Below, in pieces: positions 23,026 through 29,423 of a DNA stretch of 29,423 nucleotides. The position numbers and the translations under genes are program-made. The number at the start of each line of letters is the position of its first letter. Positions within the stretch are counted from its first letter, which is position 1. The stretch is from JAKSCF01 sp028279945 (lineage in GTDB: Bacteria > Bacillota > Clostridia > Peptostreptococcales > JAAYPU01), in NCBI GenBank assembly GCA_028279945.1, contig JANQMT010000149.1, positions 1 through 29,423 on the forward strand. Reading direction: 5' to 3'. The notes under the pieces were generated by a model that saw only the letters and a program-made list of their open reading frames with translations, searched no databases and was not told where the DNA came from.

Positions 23026-23075
23026 TTGACATATGTTATGGATTTAGTTATAATTAAGAAAATTGACAAATGTCA
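23026..23075 (+). promoter_or_regulatory. Consensus promoter and two operators of the ABC transporter operon
   Basis: TTGACA (23026-23031), 17 bases, TATAAT (23049-23054): a perfect sigma-A consensus. TGACATATGTTA (23027-23038), one mismatch from the operator palindrome, overlaps the -35 box, and an exact TGACAAATGTCA (23064-23075) lies at the expected start point. The centres are 37 bases apart. Strong promoter plus two sites suggests tight repression with high induced output. Confidence 0.8.
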
Positions 23076-23103
23076 TGTAAAAATTTAATAAGGGGGACTA
23101 CTC

Positions 23104-24186
23104 ATGAAAAAGAGCATTTCTACCATCATGTGTTTGGCATTACTGGTTGGATTAATATCAATGGCTGGATGTGCACCCAACGAGCAGAGCGATGCAACTG
23201 ATACACCTCCAACAGCAGAAGCGGAGCCCCTGCAAATTGGTTACTTCGTATCTGCATTAAACAACGGATTCCATCAGGCCCATGCAACTTGGGCGAAGAA
23301 CTATGCTAAAGAAGAGTATGGTGCTGAGGTACAAGTATTCGATGGCAAGTCGGATGCAAATGTTATGGCACAGAACTTTGATCAAGCCGTAGCAATGGGA
23401 ATGGATATGGTATCCCTTCACATTTGGCAAGGTGAGTCTATCAAGGTAGCAGCAAAAGAAGCTATCCAGAATGGAATGGCTGTAACGACATATTTTGATA
23501 AGATACCCGACATAGCAAATCCACACATCATGCCCGGTGAAGCAGAAATCTCAGAGCAAATGGGCAAAATTGCTGCAGAGCAGTGGAAAAAAGCCCACCC
23601 AGACAAACCAATTGTATTTGTTTGTATCGGATGGCCTGAGCATGAAGGCGTTACCACTGGTCGAACAAATCCTTTCATTAAAGGCGTGCAGAGCGTAGAT
23701 CCAAATGCAAAATATTTAGGCTGTATGGATGCAAGCAAAGGTGCGGATGCTGCGTTTAAAGTCACGCAAGATTTGATTCAAGCAAATCCTGATTTAAATA
23801 TTATTTACTCTGAGGCTGCAGACTTGACAGTTGGCGTACTTCCTGCGTTACAGCAGCTTGGCAGAGGAAAAATGGATAACGGCGTGCCGCTTACTGAAAT
23901 TTTATGCAGCGTGGATTGTCCCGAAAACGAGTTGATCGCATGCTTTGATCCAAGCAGCTCGCTAAAAATGTCAATGGGTCTTCCTCCTAAGGAAACGGCT
24001 ATAGTAAGAATAGATACCATGATGAAAATAAAGAATGGTGAATTAAAACAAGAAGATGCAAGCTTAGATACAATTTATGTACCTAACAAACTAATCGGTT
24101 ATTGGACGCAAAAAGATGTAAATGAAGCTGTAGATTGGTATAATGAGCAGTTTGGAGCGAGCTTGGCGGTACCTGAATACAATTAA
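23104..24186 (+). CDS. Sugar ABC transporter substrate-binding lipoprotein (RbsB-like)
   Basis: This 360-residue periplasmic-binding-protein type 1 has a lipoprotein signal with Cys23 in 'ISMAGC', then a short linker rich in acidic and Thr/Pro residues. The mature fold begins with 'LQIGYFVSALNNGFHQAHAT' and shows 'EAIQNGMAVTTYFDKIP' and 'SEAADLTVGVLPAL', as in ribose- and polyol-binding proteins. It captures the sugar outside the membrane for the two permeases encoded downstream. AGGGGG lies 7 bases before the ATG. It is not a clear LsrB or RbsB; the ligand is unknown and is the key to the locus. Confidence 0.9.
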   Translation: MKKSISTIMCLALLVGLISMAGCAPNEQSDATDTPPTAEAEPLQIGYFVSALNNGFHQAHATWAKNYAKEEYGAEVQVFDGKSDANVMAQNFDQAVAMGMDMVSLHIWQGESIKVAAKEAIQNGMAVTTYFDKIPDIANPHIMPGEAEISEQMGKIAAEQWKKAHPDKPIVFVCIGWPEHEGVTTGRTNPFIKGVQSVDPNAKYLGCMDASKGADAAFKVTQDLIQANPDLNIIYSEAADLTVGVLPALQQLGRGKMDNGVPLTEILCSVDCPENELIACFDPSSSLKMSMGLPPKETAIVRIDTMMKIKNGELKQEDASLDTIYVPNKLIGYWTQKDVNEAVDWYNEQFGASLAVPEYN

Positions 24187-24222
24187 TAACATACGGTGAA
24201 ACCCAGTGTAGTTGACACAAAT

Positions 24223-24259
24223 TATCGGGAGGGACTTCATTAAGGAATTCCTCCCGATA
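24223..24259 (+). other. Stem-loop between binding protein and ATPase genes
   Basis: ATCGGGAGG (24224-24232) and CCTCCCGAT (24250-24258) pair perfectly, with one further T-A, around a 17-base loop. No T tract follows, so it is not a full terminator. In sugar ABC operons such hairpins commonly protect or over-express the binding-protein transcript relative to the rest. Confidence 0.65.
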
Positions 24260-24313
24260 GAATTATACAGCATCTACCGGTTGTCAAATAGCAAAGATGG
24301 GGGAGCGGAAGTC

Positions 24314-25816
24314 ATGAACGACTATGGATTACAAATCAAAAATCTTACCAAGGTTTTTCCGGGAGTACGTGCAATTGACGATGTAAGCTTTAATATACAC
24401 AGAAATACCGTTCATTGTCTGGTTGGCGAAAATGGTGCAGGGAAATCCACCTTAATAAAGATACTTACCGGTGCCTATGCCAGAACAAGCGGGACTATTC
24501 TTCTGAATGGGCAGGAATACGTTGCTCATAACCCGAAAGAAGCTAAGAACAAGGGGATCAGCACACTCTTTCAGGAGCTTAATGTGGTTGACCAGCTTAC
24601 GGTTAAAGAGAATCTAACCCTTGGAATAGAGGATACGACATATGGCTTTTTAAGGAAGTCTGATAAGGTAAAAAAAATGCTGGAAGTCTTAAAAGACATT
24701 GAACCCAGCATTGATCCGAAACAAAAAGTGGGAAGGCTTAGCGTAGCAAAGAAGCAAATAGTAGAAATCGCAAAAGCGGTTGCATCGGAGGCGGATATCA
24801 TTATTATGGATGAACCTACCGCTGCAATATCCGAAGGTGAAATCAAAAGACTTTTTAAAATTATAAAGGCCCTTAGAGAAAAAAATGTAACTGTGATATA
24901 TATATCACACAGATTGGATGAGATATTTGAATTAGGCGATAACGTTACGGTAATGCGTGACGGTAAACATATAGAAACAAAAAAAGTATCTGATGTTAAA
25001 GACCGTTCAGAGCTGATTAAAATGATGATAGGAAAGACGGTCATAGAGTCTTATATTCCAAAAGATCAAAAGCCGGACAACGTGCTTTTTGAGGCAAATC
25101 ACCTTTCCAATGAAAAGCTTCATGATATTTCATTTGATGTCAAAAAGGGTGAAATTGTCGGCTTCTATGGGTTGGTAGGAGCAGGGAAAACAGAGTTGGC
25201 ACGTGCCATTTATGGTGCAGATAATTATACCGGCTGCATTATATACAAGGGCAAGAAGCTTGCAGATTCCACGCATAAGGCCATAAAGGAAGGCATCGTA
25301 CTGGTCCCTGAAGAGAGAAGGACAGAAGGGGTATTTACGATACTAACCATTCGGGAAAATATCCCTATCATGAATATGGGCAAAATATCAAAGGCTGGTT
25401 TTGTAAACCGTTTAAAAGAGAGAAAAGCTGCCAATGAATTTATTACAAAATTAAATATCGTAACAAATAGCATGGAAAAAGAAACAGCAAAGCTTTCAGG
25501 AGGAAATCAGCAGAAAGTGGTATTTTCTAAATGTCTATTTGCAGATGCAGATCTTCTAATCCTTGATGAACCCACACGAGGTATTGATGTAGGCGCCAAA
25601 GGTGAGATTTATAGTATTATACGTCAATTGTCAAATCAAGGCAAATCCATTATGATGTTTTCCTCTGAATTACCCGAGATAATCAATAATTGCGACAGAA
25701 TATTTTTACTATATGATGGTCGAATAAAGGCAGAAATCAATAACGGCACTGATATCAACGGTGAAATGATTATCCATATCGTAACGGGGGGGAATAGTCG
25801 TGCAAAGCTTGAATAA
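24314..25816 (+). CDS. Sugar ABC transporter ATPase (two nucleotide-binding domains)
   Basis: The ATG at 24314 follows GGGGGAG by 8 bases; an open frame extends up to 24212 but covers the hairpin and is not family-like. The product has 500 residues, the usual size for RbsA/MglA-type ATPases. Domain 1: Walker A 'GENGAGKST' (38-46), degenerate signature 'LSVAKKQIVEIAKA', Walker B 'IIIMDEPTAA'. Domain 2: 'GLVGAGKTELARA' as an altered Walker A, 'LSGGNQQKV', 'LLILDEPTRGIDVGAKGEI'. It energises import through the two membrane subunits and overlaps the next gene by 17 bases. Confidence 0.94.
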   Translation: MNDYGLQIKNLTKVFPGVRAIDDVSFNIHRNTVHCLVGENGAGKSTLIKILTGAYARTSGTILLNGQEYVAHNPKEAKNKGISTLFQELNVVDQLTVKENLTLGIEDTTYGFLRKSDKVKKMLEVLKDIEPSIDPKQKVGRLSVAKKQIVEIAKAVASEADIIIMDEPTAAISEGEIKRLFKIIKALREKNVTVIYISHRLDEIFELGDNVTVMRDGKHIETKKVSDVKDRSELIKMMIGKTVIESYIPKDQKPDNVLFEANHLSNEKLHDISFDVKKGEIVGFYGLVGAGKTELARAIYGADNYTGCIIYKGKKLADSTHKAIKEGIVLVPEERRTEGVFTILTIRENIPIMNMGKISKAGFVNRLKERKAANEFITKLNIVTNSMEKETAKLSGGNQQKVVFSKCLFADADLLILDEPTRGIDVGAKGEIYSIIRQLSNQGKSIMMFSSELPEIINNCDRIFLLYDGRIKAEINNGTDINGEMIIHIVTGGNSRAKLE

Positions 25817-26816
25817 AAGTAATACGGCAGGTTCTAAAATTAGCAACCTAACCTTTGTTAATCTGTCAATGCTATTGGTTTTGGCAGTCATTTTTACCAT
25901 TGCTTCTTTGGTTGTTCCAAGATTCTTTGACATCAACAACATATCCAATCTGATTGCACAACAAGCAGAAATCATCATACTCAGCATCGGTGTAACCTTT
26001 TTACTGATATCGGGCTATTTTGATATGTCCGTAGGTGGCATCATATCAATGGCTGCAGTTCTTTCGGCATATTTTTGTCAGGTACAGGGTGCGGCAGCGA
26101 ATGACTTAGGCAGCGGACTTGGCTTGGATTATGGTACGGCAATATTTTTAACCTTGTTGTGTTGTATGATCATGGGAGCTCTCAACGCATTGCTGATTGT
26201 AAGGCTGAGAGTGAATTCGGTTATTGCAACACTAGGTACAATGGCGGTTTCAAGAGGCATTGCGATGATTGTTGCAAAAGGTGCCCAAAGGATAACCGGC
26301 TTGCCGGCTCACTTTAAAATAATTGGTCAATTTACCATCATAGGAACCATAAATCTGGCAGTCGTGATTATGCTTATATTGCTGCTCATCGCATTGATTA
26401 TAGAGAATAAAACGGTATTTGGCAGAAGGACTTATCTAATAGGTGCCAATCAAACAGCCGCACGTTTATCCGGTATAAAGGTCGATAAGCATGTTACCAT
26501 GCTTTATATCTTCAGCTCGTTTCTGGCGGGGATAGCGGGAATTATCATGGCTTCAAGGTTCAACGCAGGTAACTGTACATTGGGTACCGGGTATGAGTTT
26601 GATGCGCTGGTCGTCACTGTTTTGGGTGGAACCAGTATTTTCGGCGGGTTTGGCTCTGTTACTTGTGCGGTAGTGGGTGCCTTTATCATCGGTATTCTTA
26701 GTACTTCAGTTAATATGCTTGGATTTCAGCCCTCTATGCAGATGCTGGTCAAAGGGTTTGTAATCATTGCTGCGATACTGGCACTGCGTTTAGCATTAAA
26801 TAAGAGAAATGTGTAA
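25800..26816 (+). CDS. Sugar ABC transporter permease 1 (RbsC-like)
   Basis: This 338-residue integral membrane protein starts at a GTG after GGGGGG inside the ATPase gene. It has about 8-10 helices. Family hallmarks are 'LLISGYFDMSVGGIISMAA', 'NALLIVRLRVNSVIATLGTM' and 'LVVTVLGGTSIFGGFGS'. It pairs with permease 2 to make a heterodimeric channel, as in LsrCD-like or polyol systems, whereas RbsC works as a homodimer. Confidence 0.93.
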   Translation: MQSLNKSNTAGSKISNLTFVNLSMLLVLAVIFTIASLVVPRFFDINNISNLIAQQAEIIILSIGVTFLLISGYFDMSVGGIISMAAVLSAYFCQVQGAAANDLGSGLGLDYGTAIFLTLLCCMIMGALNALLIVRLRVNSVIATLGTMAVSRGIAMIVAKGAQRITGLPAHFKIIGQFTIIGTINLAVVIMLILLLIALIIENKTVFGRRTYLIGANQTAARLSGIKVDKHVTMLYIFSSFLAGIAGIIMASRFNAGNCTLGTGYEFDALVVTVLGGTSIFGGFGSVTCAVVGAFIIGILSTSVNMLGFQPSMQMLVKGFVIIAAILALRLALNKRNV

Positions 26817-26829
26817 GGGGGTGGAAGAT

Positions 26830-27795
26830 ATGCATATCCTCAAAAGATTTTCATGGAAAACTGCGGTTAAGAATCTATATGTCCTTAGTGTTTTATTGCT
26901 GATTATATTGATTTTCAGTTCGGTTTCCGTAAAATTTATTCAAGGTCCTAATATAGTAAATATTTTAAGGCAGTCGGTACCACTGTTACTTATAGGAACG
27001 GCAGTAACACTGTTGATGATATCAGGAAACATTGACCTTTCAGTAGGTGGAATGCTTGGTCTTTGTTCAGTCGTTTTTTCGCTGCTATTGAAGGCTAATT
27101 TGGGCTATATGCTGTCAAGTACCATCACACTGATATTGGGCATATTCCTTGGATATGTCAATGGACTTCTGGTAGTCAGGCTTCGTATCGTACCTGTTAT
27201 TGCAACGTTGGCTACAATGAGCCTCTGTATTGGACTAGGAAAGTTACTTTCCCCTGGAGGAATCGGATTGATCAAAGGGCTTCCGGAAGACATCGTGAAA
27301 TTTGCTCGCACACCTTTCTTTTTGGGTTTGCCAGTCTCTTTCTATGTAACATGTGGGGTAATCATCATTCTGATTATACTTCAAAGGAAGACCGTACTTG
27401 GAAAGTATGCGGTGGCTATAGGAGGAAACAAAACAGCGGCAGAGCTCTCAGGTATTAATGTTGTGAAGACAGTGTGGTCCCTTTATATTTTAGTTGGATT
27501 TTGCTCTGCTTTAGCAGGTATAGCAAGAACCAGCCTTTTATCTCTTGGCGACCCTGTAACAGGCGCAGGAATGGAGCTGGATGCTATGATTGCTGTTGTG
27601 TTGGGCGGAACCAGTTTTTCAGGTGGAGAAGGTTCGGTAGCCAGAACCATCGTTGGGGTTTTGATTATCATGTGTTTGACGGCAGGGATGCAGGTAATAG
27701 GCATGGAGCCATACTTCCAATCTCTTGTCAAGGGTATTGTGCTTATTTTAGCTGTTGTCACAGATATAATGGTAAAAGAAAAGATTGAAGACTAA
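26830..27795 (+). CDS. Sugar ABC transporter permease 2 (RbsC-like)
   Basis: The ATG at 26830 follows AGGGGGTG by 6 bases; the in-frame ATG at 26809 lies inside permease 1 and upstream of that site. The product is about 321 residues, with a basic N-terminus and 8-10 helices. 'LLMISGNIDLSVGGMLGL', 'NGLLVVRLRIVPVIATLATM' and 'IAVVLGGTSFSGGEGS' match the BPD_transp_2 family. It is clearly diverged from permease 1, so the pair is an old duplication and not a recent one. Confidence 0.93.
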   Translation: MHILKRFSWKTAVKNLYVLSVLLLIILIFSSVSVKFIQGPNIVNILRQSVPLLLIGTAVTLLMISGNIDLSVGGMLGLCSVVFSLLLKANLGYMLSSTITLILGIFLGYVNGLLVVRLRIVPVIATLATMSLCIGLGKLLSPGGIGLIKGLPEDIVKFARTPFFLGLPVSFYVTCGVIIILIILQRKTVLGKYAVAIGGNKTAAELSGINVVKTVWSLYILVGFCSALAGIARTSLLSLGDPVTGAGMELDAMIAVVLGGTSFSGGEGSVARTIVGVLIIMCLTAGMQVIGMEPYFQSLVKGIVLILAVVTDIMVKEKIED

Positions 27796-27860
27796 GGCTC
27801 CGCAATAATTGGTTAATATATATTTTGTGAGAAAAATTGTATCAATAAGGGGGAATTATC

Positions 27861-28622
27861 ATTTTAAAATTATCTTTGAATATAGAACCGGTACTTACCA
27901 ATATGGACTTTTATGACAGGATAAAGGTGGCCGCAGAGCTTGGATTCAGTGCAATTGAGTTTTGGGATTCAGAAATAAAGGATGTGAAAAAGCTTGGCAG
28001 AATTGCCAGTGAAAATAATGTTAAGGTAGCGATGTGTACCATAAACGGCATTTTTCAATATGTTCTTGACAATCCATATCCTGTACTGTTAAAGGCTGTC
28101 AATGAGACAATTGGTATGATGAAAGAAATGGATTGCAGCTCAATGATTATCTTTTCAGGCAATACGGAAAGCAAATCTGATTCACAAAAGAACATCATCA
28201 TTGAAAACCTAAAAAGACTTGCTGAAGTTGCAGAAAAGGAAAGCGTAACCATCAATATAGAGCCTTTAAATTCTATAGTAGAATGTAAGGGTCATTATCT
28301 CGATTCACAATATAAAGGATTTGAAATGATTAAATGTGTGAATAGCCCATTCATAAAAATGGTATATGACGTTTATCATATTCAGATTATGGAAGGAAAT
28401 ATCATAGATGCCATTCAGAAGAATATAGACTGCATCAGCCATTTCCATTCGGCGGGAGTACCTGGCAGAAACGAGCTCTTCTTAGGAGAAAACGACTATC
28501 CCAATATCATAAAAGCAGTGGAAAAAACAGGATATAACGGATATTTTGGTGTGGAATATTGGCCGGCTTATGAGGACCATATGAAGTCGCTGCAGGAAGT
28601 TCTTCAATATTTAAGATCATAA
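27861..28622 (+). CDS. TIM-barrel sugar-phosphate isomerase/epimerase, probable ATT start
   Basis: This protein of about 253 residues belongs to the AP-endonuclease-2/xylose-isomerase-like TIM barrel family that includes hydroxypyruvate isomerase and ketose 3-epimerases. Metal-ligand regions are visible: 'NIEPLNSIV' (Glu), 'MVYDVYHIQIMEGN' (Asp, His), 'ISHFHSAGVPGRNE' (His) and 'GYFGVEYWP' (Glu). The only good ribosome binding site, AAGGGGG at 27847-27853, stands 7 bases before ATT 27861, and reading from there gives the family-like start 'LKLSLNIEPVL'. The first standard start, TTG 27876, is 22 bases from that site and would cut the first beta strand. It probably isomerises the sugar or its phosphate before aldol cleavage. 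Confidence 0.82.
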   Translation: MLKLSLNIEPVLTNMDFYDRIKVAAELGFSAIEFWDSEIKDVKKLGRIASENNVKVAMCTINGIFQYVLDNPYPVLLKAVNETIGMMKEMDCSSMIIFSGNTESKSDSQKNIIIENLKRLAEVAEKESVTINIEPLNSIVECKGHYLDSQYKGFEMIKCVNSPFIKMVYDVYHIQIMEGNIIDAIQKNIDCISHFHSAGVPGRNELFLGENDYPNIIKAVEKTGYNGYFGVEYWPAYEDHMKSLQEVLQYLRS

Positions 28623-28727
28623 TATAAACAGCATTAGGCAGTTTGAATTTTTGGTCAGAGGCTAAAGTGGTTAAAGAATAGCGCTTATCAACATCATGTG
28701 TCGATAAAACTGGAAGAAGGGATTCAA

Positions 28728-29423
28728 ATGGATCAAAAGGATATCGATAAAATCGTTAAAGAGGTGATTCAAGAAACACTCAAACAACAACACCATCATA
28801 CTAGCAAAGGCGATGGTTCAACAAATATGTCCACAGCTTCAAAGCGGTTGGATTTTGATGTGCAACTAGCAGCAGTAATGGAGCATTCCATGATAAGACC
28901 GGATGCCACACCTGCAATGGTAAAACAGTTTTGTGAAGAGGCTGTAAAATACAAGTTTAGAAACGTTTCGTTGTCGCCTTGTTTTGTCTCTTTGGCAGCG
29001 GAGCTGCTGAAAGGAACCGGTGTTATGGTTTCCACAGCCGTTGGTTTTCCTATGGGGATAGCATCTATTGAAACCAAGGTTTTTGAAACCCATGAAGTAA
29101 TAAAAAATGGAGCTGCAGAAATTGATCTACCTATAAATGTGGGTATGGTCAAGGCAGGGAAACTAAGGGCTGTGAAGGAAGAAATTGAGGCAGTTGTAAA
29201 AGCCTCTGAGAAGAGGGCACTTATTAAAGCAGTTGTAGATCTGGGGCTGCTTACGGAAGAAGAGAAGATAAAAGTTGCTTTGATTGCCAAACTATCCGGT
29301 GCAGACTTCCTAAAGATAGCAACTACAACAAGACCGGTAGGCGTAAATGCCGAAGACATTAAGTTTTTTAGAAACATCGTGGGTTCGGACATGGGACTGA
29401 AAGCAGATGGAGGAATCAAGGAT
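28728..29423 (+). CDS. deoC: Second deoxyribose-phosphate aldolase-like cargo enzyme, cut by window end
   Basis: The gene is open to the right edge, with 232 residues visible. Residues 1-20 ('MDQKDIDKIVKEVIQETLKQ') form an amphipathic encapsulation helix, and a His/Ser-rich linker (21-40) joins it to the barrel. The aldolase core keeps Asp in 'EIDLPINVGM', the Schiff-base Lys in 'GADFLKIATTT' and the second Lys in 'LKADGGIKD', so it should be active. It is clearly diverged from the first DeoC. Its 'TVAGFP' equivalent reads 'STAVGFPMG', and 'FLKIATTTRPVG' replaces the usual FVKTSTG. GAAGGGA precedes the ATG. The altered loop after the Schiff-base Lys suggests a different donor or acceptor. Confidence 0.88.
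   Translation, partial: MDQKDIDKIVKEVIQETLKQQHHHTSKGDGSTNMSTASKRLDFDVQLAAVMEHSMIRPDATPAMVKQFCEEAVKYKFRNVSLSPCFVSLAAELLKGTGVMVSTAVGFPMGIASIETKVFETHEVIKNGAAEIDLPINVGMVKAGKLRAVKEEIEAVVKASEKRALIKAVVDLGLLTEEEKIKVALIAKLSGADFLKIATTTRPVGVNAEDIKFFRNIVGSDMGLKADGGIKD

Noticed and set aside
10709..23103. Catabolite-repression (cre) sites at the BMC promoters
   Set aside because: No sequence close to the TGWAANCGNTNWCA consensus was seen in the promoter regions.
9962..29423. Cobalamin-dependent diol or ethanolamine BMC (Pdu/Eut)
   Set aside because: No diol dehydratase, ammonia lyase, reactivase or cobalamin genes occur; the only aldehyde-forming enzymes seen are aldolases.

Overview
The window comes from a low-GC, Gram-positive anaerobe of the Clostridia. 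Strong AGGAGG-type ribosome binding sites, sigma-A promoters, a lipobox solute-binding protein and the gene families present all point that way. It has two unlike halves. Positions 1 to about 9,930 are very AT-rich and hold accessory and decaying genes. From about 9,960 to the end the codon use is less AT-rich and the genes form a tightly packed catabolic locus.

Accessory half. A MATE exporter tail (3-902) is followed by small cassette-like genes (1389-2138, 2327-2872, 3586-4077, 4651-5217). Two of these genes carry matching, diverged upstream regions (984-1370 and 4140-4599) and attC-like folded repeats downstream (2147-2237 and 5274-5358). Frameshifted, toxin-like fragments lie between them.

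Next comes the remnant of an RNA-repair locus: a WYL-domain regulator broken by an in-frame TAA (5462-6766), an intact WYL regulator (6753-7763), a terminator, about 500 bases of structured RNA, an SPFH/slipin protein (8333-9439) and only the first ~32 residues of an RtcB-type RNA ligase (9458-9553). The structured RNA contains a complete tRNA cloverleaf in circularly permuted order (7911-7977). Its acceptor stem is capped by a short loop and its anticodon arm continues into a longer stem, as in tRNA-mimicking bacterial Y RNAs. A second, degenerate tRNA(Lys-UUU)-like element follows.

Catabolic half. This is a bacterial microcompartment (BMC) locus of the aldolase or sugar-phosphate kind. The shell genes are three BMC-P (EutN/CcmL) and three BMC-H; no BMC-T is seen. 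The core enzymes are deoxyribose-phosphate aldolase, acylating aldehyde dehydrogenase and the PduL phosphotransacylase. Inferred chemistry: an ABC importer brings in a sugar or polyol; the dehydrogenases, FGGY kinase and TIM-barrel isomerase make a sugar phosphate; DeoC cleaves it to an aldehyde inside the shell; the aldehyde becomes acyl-CoA and then acyl-phosphate. A second deoC runs off the right edge. There is no cobalamin diol dehydratase and no glycyl-radical enzyme, so an aldolase is the likely aldehyde source. The substrate is unknown.

Regulation. A SorC-family regulator (21921-22883) lies between the BMC operon and the transporter operon. The same near-palindrome TGAC-N4-GTCA overlaps the -35 box of the divergent SDR/BMC promoters and of the regulator's own promoter. 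At the transporter promoter, a one-mismatch copy overlaps the -35 box and an exact copy lies at the expected start point. One compact autoregulated regulon is the simplest reading.
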